DNA from: Paragonimus skrjabini miyazakii | Taxonomy: Eukaryota > Platyhelminthes > Trematoda > Plagiorchiida > Troglotrematidae | Length of the DNA: 64,000 bases | Assembly (NCBI GenBank): GCA_014338405.1 | Contig: JTDE01000179.1 | Location: 101,272-165,271, forward strand | Reading direction: 5' to 3' | Shown here: positions 1 to 11,800 of the stretch, one piece after another | Numbering within the stretch: the stretch's first letter is position 1 | How the letters are laid out: each line of letters opens with the position of its first letter | Position numbers and translations under genes: made by a program | Notes under the pieces: generated by a model | Seen by the model: only the letters and a program-made list of their open reading frames with translations | What the model was told of the DNA's origin: nothing | Databases searched by the model: none

Positions 1-2089
1 AATAAGAAATATTGGAAGAACAACAACATCGGGTGCGTGCAAATAAATGTTCGTACCGGGACCTAGTTAAAAATTTGGCAACACACTTAGGGGGTTTTAA
101 ATGAACGGGTGTGGGTTGCATCAGATAGGATTCCGGCTGGAAACGTTCCGTGGTTTTTGAACTCGTGAATATCGACCAGATTGTTTACGTGGTGCACAAC
201 CACATTTGGATGGCTGTTTTAGTTATCTAGAAAAAAAGTACACAGGTTACCAACAGCAGCCCAAAAATAACAAACGGTGAACAATACAACCAAGCAGGAG
301 GGCACAGACCGTTTTAAGTCGATTGGGAATGTGATGTTAAACGAAGAGAGAATTTAAGCGTCAGATGTACAACGCGAATCCTCTGATTTTGGTAGAAATA
401 GCAGTAACAGTATCCGACCATGTTTTGCCAGTAAAATTTATTCTTATGTACTTAAAAAAAGTTAAATCGAAGCAAAGATCTGCTATTTACATGAAGGAAG
501 TTTCTAATGTCGATCCCCCTCGCAACTGAAAACAAAAAGTTGCCACATTTTAAAGTGGTGAAAGTTAACGGTCAGTAATTAGTGGAAAGCTTGGAAACAT
601 TTATCACGTCAGCGAATTTCAGAATTCTACAATAACATGACTTGTCTTTGGTGAAATTCAGTTCGGAGGATATTTGTTCACACATATATGCAAGACCGAG
701 TGCAGGCATCAATTTATATGGGGGCAGTAGGCAGTAGGTAGATGTGAAATTTCATTTTCATACTTCAGGTCGTAGAAGGTCTCCGCCTAAAATTAACCAC
801 AAGCTTTTAGAGTTTTGAAAAGTTAACTAGTCGATCTTTTTTTGGAGCTCTTTCCCGTCTCACAAACAGTTTGAACTTCGTCGGGTCGGCACTGTCATCT
901 TGATGTGATGATGAATAATCAAAGAAATTTATTCACTTCTGTGAACCAATAGAATTTTTCAAGGGTCGGTAGACCGCTGGTTGAATCGATAAATGCAACT
1001 GAGTATCAGGATTTATCCGTCATGCTTGATTCCAATGAAACTGATAGTAACCTAATAGCAAGCATGCTTCTGTGTCATCTAGACGTATTACCACAGAAAC
1101 ATTCAGGTAAGAAGTGCCACAACATGCAACCACAATTGTTAAAATGCATTGCCTGACGACTGCTAATATGATCACAGTAGGAGTGATCTATCAACGTTTC
1201 ACAAAAAAGGCATTCTTGGTGCATTGTACTTAGTACAATTAGTTGTCCGTAATCGTTGAATGGGAGCAAAATTTTTGGGGTTTTACCAACGTCTTTAAGA
1301 TTCAGCAATCGATCGACAGCATAGTTCATTTATGCCACTCACAGAGAAGCGCTTAAAATAAAGTTAACCGCTGATTATAGAAATGTATTAGATCACACGA
1401 AAAACGAGAGAAAGTAGGTAAAAAGCTACAATTGAAGACTTTGACTTCCCAGTGGTTCTCGGATTCTGTCAATGTTAAGTACTAGGTGCAGTTTTTAAAT
1501 GAACTAGAACGGTTATTCGAATTTTGCCAAAAATGCGCTGTAGTTGCAGTTGAAGTAAGTGTGCAAGAGATAATCAATGACACCTGTGTTTTGGTTGATG
1601 ACCTAAGGTTACGCGAATATACACAATTTTCAGTCCGCGAAAGTTTGTTTGTTTAACATATTCGGAAAACACCGCCCAGAATTTTGCATATGACCCGCAA
1701 TAACTGACATTGTTTTTATTTGGACAAAACTGGGTAGATGAAACTTCACCGGCACGAAATACGAAAAACGTTTGTTACAGACCGCCGTAGTTATGAATGA
1801 AGTCACATATAACTAGTAGCATTATAAGAATCGTATTCAGCACGATAAGTAACTGAATCGAAACCGTTCATCTTTTTATGTAGGCAAATTTCAGCACATT
1901 AACCCTCAGGCAAAAAACACGCAAAAGTCAAAGAAAGTCAAATAACTCAGAATAAAAACACTTTGTAGAAAGGGTAATCAGTTCAAAAAGTAAAATCACA
2001 CACCTGATTAACTTTTACGAAAAACTATTCATCCAATCAACCAAAAAGTAGTAAAGTTCCATGGTTTTCCTATCAACCGTTTATTCTAC
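1..2089. other. non-coding, probable intron or 3' flank of the THADA-like gene
   Basis: Only short chance frames are seen. One minus frame of 84 codons (1075-1329) is mildly coding-like at its 5' end (AVDRLLNLKD before a GT), but I find no homology. The final C-terminal exons of the THADA-like gene are expected here or further left. Confidence 0.4.
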
Positions 2090-2430
2090 CTCAGTCCGGA
2101 ATTGGATTCGTGTTGTGATTGTAAAGAATTTGGCAACGGTAACAAAACCTACTGTTTTCGAAGCACCGTCGCTAATTGGCTTAGCGTTGACATTTTGTTG
2201 AGGTGTGACTTTTACTGAACGTAGTTTGCTGTTTTTATTTACAGGGTGAATTTGCACGCGTTAATGTCAACAGGAAATAAGTTTTCACGAAAGGTGTATT
2301 ATTCATAACGAACTGATTTTACTTGCTTCGGAGATTTTTAAATGATTTTAAGCAGCACGGCTAAGAAAAGGTATTTTTTCTATCAGAGCTGACAGGCAGC
2401 TTTTTATCGGGAAAACGAACTACTGAATGC
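2090..2430 (+). repeat. dispersed repeat family 3, copy 1
   Basis: This copy shares a collinear set of blocks with 7400-7720. GCTAATTGGCT, then a CATTTTGTTGAGG core and an ACTGAA block near 2170-2220 match 7450-7495. A TTTGCAC/TTCGCAC block follows. The CTGACAGGCAGC block at 2389-2400 matches 7669-7680. The spacing between the outer blocks is about 207 versus 218 bases. There is no coding potential and no clear ends. It lies beyond the last recognised exon of the THADA-like gene. Confidence 0.65.
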
Positions 2431-2742
2431 ATTTTTATATAATAAAGACTGACCACTTTTATTCTTTACTGATGATGTTTTACAATTATCCTTCAGAGAA
2501 CTGTTAACTCTTATTGGTAAGCATATAGAAGAATGCGGATATATAATTAAAATAAGTGGTTTAACGTAAAAAAATTACTGGGGAAACGCGATATTATAAC
2601 CTTTAAGGTAAAAGTTGGATCTATCCAGTTTGATAACTTTGGACTTTCATGCGCAATGTCGAATAATAAATTAGTGAGCAGGGATTTTCTTTGTGTGCGA
2701 TCATCAGCCGAACTCTAACAAAATAGATGTGAAACCAGTTAC

Positions 2743-2811
2743 CATATTGAGTGAGAAAATCCATCGACAAGATGGTCACAGCCAGCGTGCTTGATAACAG
2801 CCAGACAATGA
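2743..2811 (-). CDS. THADA: THADA-like exon (HCLAVIK segment)
   Basis: This 69-base exon runs from acceptor CTTGGAACAG to donor ATATG/GTAACTGG. It reads HCLAVIKHAGCDHLVDGFSH. It takes up phase 2 from the previous exon across a 213-base intron. It follows the LSH end of that exon in the way that PECFCKILKIL follows ENH in THADA. The last two bases (TG) carry over to an exon further left that I could not identify. Confidence 0.58.
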
Positions 2812-5800
2812 CTGTTCCAAGCAGTGAATTCCAGTGGTTGTGCGTTTTGAGGTAACCACCTACGCGAAGTTATTTGTGAACGGAGAGATCAGGCTTGAGA
2901 AACTAGGTATTAATAGCTCCGGCTTATGCCGAAACTTGGAATCCAGTCACTTGAAATCATACTGCATGCCTCCAATAAAATTAGGAGCACATTCACAAGG
3001 GGTTAATCATTTCCGATAGCTTACCGATGACTTAGAAAACGATCAGATATGGCGAGATTTCGAAGGGTACCTAATGCCAGGTCATTAATGTCCCGAATCT
3101 TAACCGTGACCTTTTCACTTAGAAGCAGTTCTCGCAGGTACTTAACCTCACAGGGCCTACAATCCATGGATTCCACAATATGGAACAACGGTTGTTTAAA
3201 TGTTGCCAAACACTTAGGCTGTGACCTTCCTTTTGACGGATTTTCTCGTCCGCTATGGTAATTGATTTCAGAGTTATTTTACTATAGCTAAGCTGACGTT
3301 CATTCAAACAGAAAAGCTTTATTTGCGCGTCTTCGTTCTCACGATTACGTTGCGTGCCTCCAAACGGGCATAAGTAATGGTAGAAACCAAAGAAATTTCG
3401 TGTTGACCAACTGCCATATTGTAATCTGCACAAATGCTTCCGTTCCCAAACTAACGCCAAGCGAACATGTCACCAGTCTTCTTTCATCGTTTCAAGAGTG
3501 TTTCTTGCACAGAACTTGTTGTTCGTTTCATATTTATTGTTCATTGTCACCCTGTTTGATTAGAAAGTGGTCAATGTTCAATTCTTACTAAATATCCAAG
3601 AACTACAACTGCACACTATAGTCTTATGAACAATTGTGAACGGCCTTGTTACAACAATGATTTTTCCACCATTTGCGCACTGATAATTATTTTGACGCTG
3701 GCCCTGAGTAAGACATTGGCCGTTTCAGTCAGAAGTAGATTGCGGCCCACATGAAAAACGGAAAGTTTGAAACAGCCTAGGTGGTGCAGCCTTCGTTAAC
3801 CGTAAAAAGCAGAATTTTTCTACAAAATGCTCACTATTAAATGGATCAGTTTTAAATGTTGTTGAAATACTAGTCACAAAAGATTATTATAAGAAATACG
3901 CACATCAATATCTTTCATTTTGAAGAGATTATTTTTCACATATTTTCAAGAAGCTAGCAGAACAAAGATAAATCAACAGCCGATATGAAAACAAACGGAT
4001 TCACACTACACTTGACAACTGACGCCATGAAAATAAATTGCAAACTATAGTGTGAATGCCAATTGGATAATTTCATTTAAGAACTGTTTTATTCACACTG
4101 GCTTTTGTTCTCCGCTGACCCGTAGCTGTAGTCTTACCATAAATCCGTCCACTTTCCTAATACAGAAGGCTCAATTCTTTAGATACACACATTATCAACT
4201 TTGAATAAGTCGATACATTTTACAAACGAATGAGACACAGTTATCTGAATGACGTAAAATGCGCAAGGTAACGTTGATGAAAATATAAAGATCTGGATGT
4301 TTTCGACGTTGACAATATCCCAGGCGTGGCTTCGTAGCTCAGCTGGTACAGCGCTTGCCACGTTTGGGCATGGTGTTTCTGTCGCTGGTTCGAATCCAGC
4401 CGAAGTCCAGACTTTGCGCAAATGGATCTCTTCTAAATAGAATTAGATCAAAATTTGCCGAGCCCGTCGTGGATAACAAAATCTAGGTAAATCTCTTCTG
4501 AGTTCAGGTAGTTTTGTTGCGCCTGTTGTTCGAAACATCTGACATGTGGTCTTTACAGAACATTTGACAGATACTACCTGACTGGCACAATGCGGCAAAT
4601 TCATCCAAATTTACATCAGTATATACCGATTCTTTCTGAAAGTTGGGTGGCACTAACAACATCACTGTATTTTATAAAGTGAAATGTTTAGTTTGATTCT
4701 TGATTGTTTGAGAGTGACCGTCTGACCGTTAACAATCCTTAGTCTTAAATAACCTTTATGTGACAGTTTACCCAACCAACATTCATTATGACTAACCGCT
4801 ACATCTAATATTCTACATCACAACCTTTAGTTTCAATCATAATGTTGATAGTGCAATGTAAAGATTTTTGCTTGATGTTTCGCCCAATTAAACTTAGTTT
4901 GTTTACATATATGATAAAGATCTTTAATACAATATGGGAAATATAGAGCCGTGATAGACTTAAACACACGGCCGAATGCTTATCACAAACTATTCATTTT
5001 GGACTACCATGGCAGCGTGAGCACTAAATTTGAAGCACAAAGATGGATTGGGGTGATTAACCGGTAACCCTCTGAATTGCGGATGTGTCTCTGCAGTACC
5101 TAAAATACAATGGAGGCGGTAATAAAGTTCACTTTATTACTCATTTCAGATTCGTGTGATCGTTAATAGAAGAAAGTACTTCGAGTTCATGTGAGGTAGA
5201 CGGTGAGCTCACGGCGGTTATTCGGACTAATAAACACTAGTATATGTGCACTGGTCTATGGTCCCAGGGATTAAATTGATGGCTGCATGAGACATCAGTC
5301 TTAATCACTGTTTTAATATTTCGTGGTTGTAGACAGCTCACCTGATAAGCCGATCCACCAAATTTCAACCAACGAGCAGTGAACGAATTTGGCAGTTTAG
5401 CATTATTGTCTTGGGCACAATACTTTTGAGGTGGGTGGTGAATTAGCTTGTGACAATGGTAGACTTAGAAAACAACTTTGGTAAGTAATACCGACAGCTT
5501 AATGATTGCGTATACTGATATGGATACATCTAAGTCATTATATTTTAAAAATGTTGTGATAAAATGAGAGGAATTAGCTAGTTTTGTAGATATGGTAAAA
5601 GAGAACGTTTCAAATGGAATTACCGGGATAATCTAAGCGAAATTTGCAGAATTGCAGTTGTGAAATACAAAGATTATAGGCAAAGGGCTCCTCTATAAAC
5701 ATTGAGTCCGTCAAGTTCTGCTACGTTCATGAATGAGACTGTTCGCACAGAGTTCAAACAGTCCGTGATATAGATATATACACGCACACAGGCTTCAAAC

Positions 5801-8800
5801 GCAAGATTTCATATAGATTGAACATCACCGACAATTAATCGCAGCTGTCGCATTCACATAGACATTCCAGTCAGCCCCTTTCGAACAGCACAAGCACTAG
5901 ACTCGATGTTCACTCTCATTAGAGCTCGTCAGTAGTGCATATGCTCGCCACTGCCGAGACTAGAACTACGGCCACGCTGTTCATGAGTCAACCGTATTTA
6001 CCACTGCGCCTTTGACCTCACGTGAGGCACGACCGAATTATCATATGTGAACAATCAACCACTTTCGTTTGTGAGTAATGATCAGGTTTCACGATCGCCT
6101 TGAGAGGAGACGAATATTCTCCTTTAACTCCAATGGATGACCCATCGATTAGGACATATCTTCAAGTTGAAATCATTGTGGTAAACACGGTTGCCTCATG
6201 AACAGCGTGGCCGTAGTTCTAGTCCCGGCAGTGGCGTGGGTATGCATTACTGGCGAGCTCTAATGAGAGCGAACATCGAGTCTAGTGCTTCTGCTGTTTG
6301 AAAGGGGCGGACTGGAATGTCTAAGGGAATGCGACAGCTGCGATCAATTATCGATGTTCATTCTATATGAAAACCAAAATCCTGTACTACTCATCAATAC
6401 TCGAGATTTCATTTGGGCAAACATAGCTGAAAGTTAGGTGGGATACCTCTTGGTTGTATCATTTTACATTACACCTTGTAGCAGGCAAGACTTATTTCGT
6501 CGAGAAGACAAAATCACATCTTCGTGACTCACTTTATTTTCATCGTTATCCTAAAACCGGAAGGAGAATGGGGTTTTATGCCACTTTTTCTGGCAAAAGT
6601 TTGAAGTAATTGAACTCATCCACCGTTGGACCTGATCCCAAATTTTGGTTTTCCTGACAAAAACACGTAACAACCAGTGATAGCATTTAAAAATGTTAAA
6701 CGGGACAACCGCTGTTGTTGACTGACATCTTCCTGATGGACAAAGATAGGGCCAAGTTGTGACTAACTCGTCGCCTGAAAGACATTTACGTATAGCTCCC
6801 GTCTTGTTTAAAATCCTTTCCACTTTTGTTTTCTTTGGTCAGTATCATGTTCAAACCAGATTACGAGGTTCGCTGTGGAGGCGGTTATTTCAGACCTGAA
6901 GTGATGTATGTAATTTATTACAGGAATGATGGTTGAATCTCTAAGCTTCCGTTCTTTTCTGTTGAGAAACTTCAACGTTGATCTACACTGATCAGCACGA
7001 TCTCATATGGATTGCATTGGTCGTGATGTGAGAGAGTTTCGATTATTACTGATGCGTTACATTCAGAAACTACGGTATTCTTTCTTCTTTTATCATGCCA
7101 GGTCTTTAAAAACGAAGTATATCGATCGTTCATTAAGAAGGTACCAACAGATGTTAGCACATTAGTTCACAGTTGGATAGTTGAAATGCTCGTTGAAAAC
7201 TCCTGAATAAGGTGTAATTATGGCTTCCACTCAGGAAATTGCGATTTCACAAGCACAAGCCCGGTGGGAGTAAAAGTGATTCAAACTTAACACATAATTG
7301 ATTTACTGCCAGTGGGGAAATCGTCTTACCGCTCAAGAACAGTGCAAATACATTCATGTATCATCTTAATTTTATTACCAAAACTTTATTCGATGGTATA
7401 TTTCAGTTCAACCCTGGAGTCTTGATGTGATCGTATAGAATCTTGTGCTGCTAATTGGCTGTGCTGGCATTTTGTTGAGGCATGATTTTCACTGAAAAAC
7501 TTCAACGTTGTTATTTTAAGGGTCAGTTCGCACTCATTACTGTCAAAACAGAAAATGTCAGGTCTCGTGGACTTGTCTCGATCGTTGCCAAATTATGCCG
7601 TTTCCTTTAGACTAGTTCCAAGTAGATTACAAGCTACATGACGCAGAAGAAACGATGCGTTGCCAAACCTGACAGGCAGCGTTTCGACGGATGTCGATTT
7701 CCCAAAAAGTATTTTTTGGCATAAGGTTTCATCGTATTCATTTAGTGCTGATCCTTAATAGTTGTAAAATCTATAACTATCTCCAATAATGTGTATGTAA
7801 CTAAATATGTTTGATTAGATGTTGAAGTGATGCATATTGGTATTGTTTCAGATGAGTGATATCACATCCTTTTCGCAAACCCCGGGTGTTGGTAAGATAA
7901 TTCTGCTTTGGCACGCAGGTATAATTGTTCTCTCAGGTTGATAAATTTAATCTTAAAAACATACTGCCCGCCAACCACTGTCATCTGCTTTTGTCCATTT
8001 TTGATAACATACATGATGGTGGTCATTAACTAATCATCCCGTTTTTTCTTGAATTACGTGGTTCCAGAGAACTTTACTCAGAAATTTCGAAACGTGTGGA
8101 AAAAAACAGACTTACTTTTCGTTTTAAAGAGCACGGAAATACTTTATGAATGTATTATTTTAACAGAATTTTCATAGCGCACACAACTTGACCTTATTGT
8201 TCTCCTTGATAACACGAGCGAGGGAATCGGGTGTTGAATTTCAATGTCAACATTGTAATTGGGCTAAGATATGTTGGCCCCGTTAGTTCAGTTTACAGAG
8301 GTACAGCTCGAATTACATTATTTGAGAAAACAACGGTTTGTTTGATTAATTTCGGGTCGTGTTCAGAACAAACATTAATTTATGGCCATGAGTTATTGTG
8401 TGGAGAGACTTCAGTTGAACAACTCACGTTACCTGTCTTATCATTCTACATGTAACTTCCCGTTCCCTGAACAGAGGTTGCTACCGTTGTTTTCCTTTTC
8501 ATTTCAAACAATGATAACTGTTGGAATAGAATTATCGCCTTGAAGTGGATTACACCCGGAGAGGGCCTACATGGTGATTATAAATGCGGAACAAATTATA
8601 TCGTATGAAATAAAAATTGTACATTAACTTCTTAACATGAAGTACAGTAGTGGCCATGCAGCAAGTGTTGGTGCATACATCTAGCTATCCTTCACCACAT
8701 GCATTGATCTGTTCTGTCCGTGTGAGCGTTAAAAGGCATGCACGTAAATTGAAAGATTATGTTCCGGTAGACTGCAATTTTGAGCAGACGGAAGTTGTTG

Positions 8801-11800
8801 AACGTTGTTTTCATCTGCAGATACTTGAGGGCCAATTCGCACTATAGCTTTCTACATATGTCAGTTGTGATAAATTAAAAGCTCATGTAATGTGTAACTC
8901 ATATATTGTGTGACAGAATAAACTCGTCAGTCTTCTAGGGTGTATTTGCGCACATTCTACAGAGTGGTGTATGAACAAGTGCACGAACCTGTACGCTGCA
9001 TTTGGATTGTTTCCACTTCGCCAAAGAGACGTACATATGAAAGCCACCGCTTGCTTATTTGCAACTCTCCCCAATTGTGTCATGCTGTCTGTAATGATTT
9101 GTTGGGACGAATATGAGCTACCGCATCAGTCGCTGAAATGTGCCAATCCATCTGGTCAGTCATTGCCCACTAAACCACCGTGCTCAAAATCGACTAACAA
9201 ATCAGGACAGCCAAGGTGACCATGAGTTCAAGCGATCACCTAGCAAACGTTGGGCTATCTAATGTAAATTCGGTCATTTTGACTGTCGTTGTGGTACTGA
9301 CTTATGCGTGTGCAGTGCTGGGAAGATGCATACTCCTGTTCATACGGTATTCATGTACACTGGTCTGCGTTCCCCAAGGAAGTGCATGTTGGGTATATAG
9401 TACACTTTTTGGAGGAGGATCAGGATGCTGTGGAAACAAATGACCATCATGAGGGGATCGTCTTTCGTCGCCAAGTGATCTGCATTTGTCCGGACTTCCA
9501 AGGAGCCTTGCTTTATTGACCAAAAGAGTTGAACTTTATGTGCGAATCATCTTCACTCGCATATACAAACTTCGAATCTAACAACGGTACCCTCTGTAAT
9601 CGATAACGGTCACTGTCTGAGTGCGGTAGGTTTTAAGACCAATGAACTTAACTGATGTTTGCGATGCGGTCTTTGCCTTGCATTTAATTTATGGGTAAAT
9701 TATGTAGATCAAAACAGCAAATGAAAATACCCAAGACTAGATGTTTCCATGGTTGATATCTTAAGGAGATGTGGAGTTACTGTTGCTAGCTCTCGCGTAT
9801 ATCACACTTACCTCATCAAGTTAACTGGATAGACATCTGACGGCATAATTGGGGTGCAGTTGAACCCAGTTGCTCTACGTTGTAACGTAGCTACTAGTCA
9901 GAGTAAATCAAGTAACCGTAAAACGCCTTCTTCAAATAAAGTAGATAACGAGTGCTGAGAAATGGAAAGTAACGTGAATCCACAATTGCATACATGGAGA
10001 AAACGTGCTTTTACTGATTAACTGAACTGAAAGTCAGTAATGCAGATTCACGGTTCAGTTACTGATTGCCTTACTCCCGGGTAATGGGCGATTTGCGCAT
10101 GAACAGGCTTTTCTCTGATTGCGTCCCTCACCTCAATTTCTTCAACTGGCAATCCAGAACAGCCACCACTCTGTGCTTGGCCCACAACCACGGACTATTG
10201 AGAACATACAAAACTGACATTTGTCTCCCTTCTGTAGTTTCGAGGTACCACGCGCTTCGGGGCAGTAAAATAGCTTCTGATTTAATCTTATAGTTGTATC
10301 TGTACCGGAACTCGTCGTAAATAATGTGCCCTTAGCAATATGACTTGTAAAATCTGTAGCAGCAACGTGCGCTTCGTAATGAACATAATTGGCAATGCTC
10401 TGGAGTGGGTATTTTCCAACTGGCTGCTGTACTGGTCTATCATCACTAATAGAACAGAAGGATTGTAACCACTTTTGATGACAGTCGGTCACTAGCACCT
10501 TTGAGGACAGCTAGAAGACAATGAGCTGAATCTGGACAGTTAAAATGTCTTAATAATTCTGACTCAAAAGACACTTCGGGCTTCACTGGAAGGTCGTCGT
10601 GAATGGCTAATAAATATAAAATCTCCACTGGGCATGCCTGAATGGACTAGCTCACGCCAGTTGAAATTTTTTCGAACTGCTTACATGAATTGCCAAGTCG
10701 TCATGACAAGTTGTAATCTTATAAGTCCTCATTTTTACACATGCCCACACTAGCTCCGTCAACGGTCAGTGCAACCACGTCTCAGAAGAGGAATCTAATT
10801 CTTGGTCTGGTAATCCTCACAGCATTCTTACGTATACGATTCGGTTCGTGACAGTCACTGTCGTGTTCTGACTCAGTGAGATCTGGTAACTGTTGATTAC
10901 AGGTTCTGTGTGATCGACAGAGATACACTTCTGTCGGATTTGCTGTCCACCTTTGGAGCAGAATTCTGAGCAACAAGTTGGTATAACTGTTGCTTGCGTA
11001 GACAGCTTCACTGTTGTGAAATTGGCAGCTCACCTACCATTAGTTTATGATAAGTATTTCGTTCAGTTACATGGTTGCATTTCAAATTGATTACTTCGCA
11101 TATATTACCGACTGCCACTTTTTTTGCAGTAAAACGATCGAGTTATGTGTTCATACCAACAACGAACACATTCTGCCTCAGACCGTCCAAGAAAATATCG
11201 TACAAGACATTTTTGAGAAAACTCACACTACCGTTTATTAGGATAACTGCAGATATCACAAATAAAAACAGCCTCATGCTATGAATCTGCAGAAGTATGT
11301 AGGTGTACTTAATCCGACGATCGTTTACTGGAGTCCGGGCTAACATTCTTTGTGAGGTGACAGTCCCATTCCAGCTCGACTGTGCTATTCGACTTCATCC
11401 CTATCAGGTACTTTAAAGTAAACCGGTGATTCACGACATTGCACAGTAGTGTTTCAGTGTGTGACAACTCTAGGGTTGTCAGCGTGCGTTTCGGATATAT
11501 AATTTCAGAGGCAAGTATACACTAACCAGGACAACTGATCGTTAGGTTCTCATCACATGGCAGGCATTTATCACAACTTTGTTCAACGCTCTCCTGACTG
11601 TGCCAAGTTAATATTGGAATACGAAGGGATAAAGAATTTGTAAATGTTTAGAATGATCAGGCTGAATACATTATTTTGGATGCATTTCGGTGGATTTCAC
11701 TACAAGAAGGATGGTTTTGAAGAACCTCATCAGGAACATCCGGCTCGGAAGATTGACCAACAAAGTAGGTAGATACAAAGTTTCCCAAGCGCATCTTATC

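Noticed and set aside
2752..2851. Plus-strand exon candidate with a GAG/GTAACC donor.
   Set aside because: The minus-strand exon 2743-2811 joins in phase to the exon at 3.0 kb and fits the THADA order; the plus frame has no partner exons.
4328..4407. Functional tRNA gene.
   Set aside because: The region between the D and T arms is too long and gives no proper 7-base anticodon loop; eroded relatives and a shared tail mark it as a SINE.
5161..5360. Another family 1 SINE copy.
   Set aside because: Only CATGTGAGGTAGACGGTGAG and a few scattered words fit the consensus; the order breaks down.
9304..9519. Plus-strand frame resembling a fibronectin III domain (HVHWSAFPKEVHVGYIV).
   Set aside because: The minus strand over the same bases has higher third-position G/C, a GTATGA donor and a gap-free match to THADA, and fits its neighbours. 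The plus likeness is a shadow.
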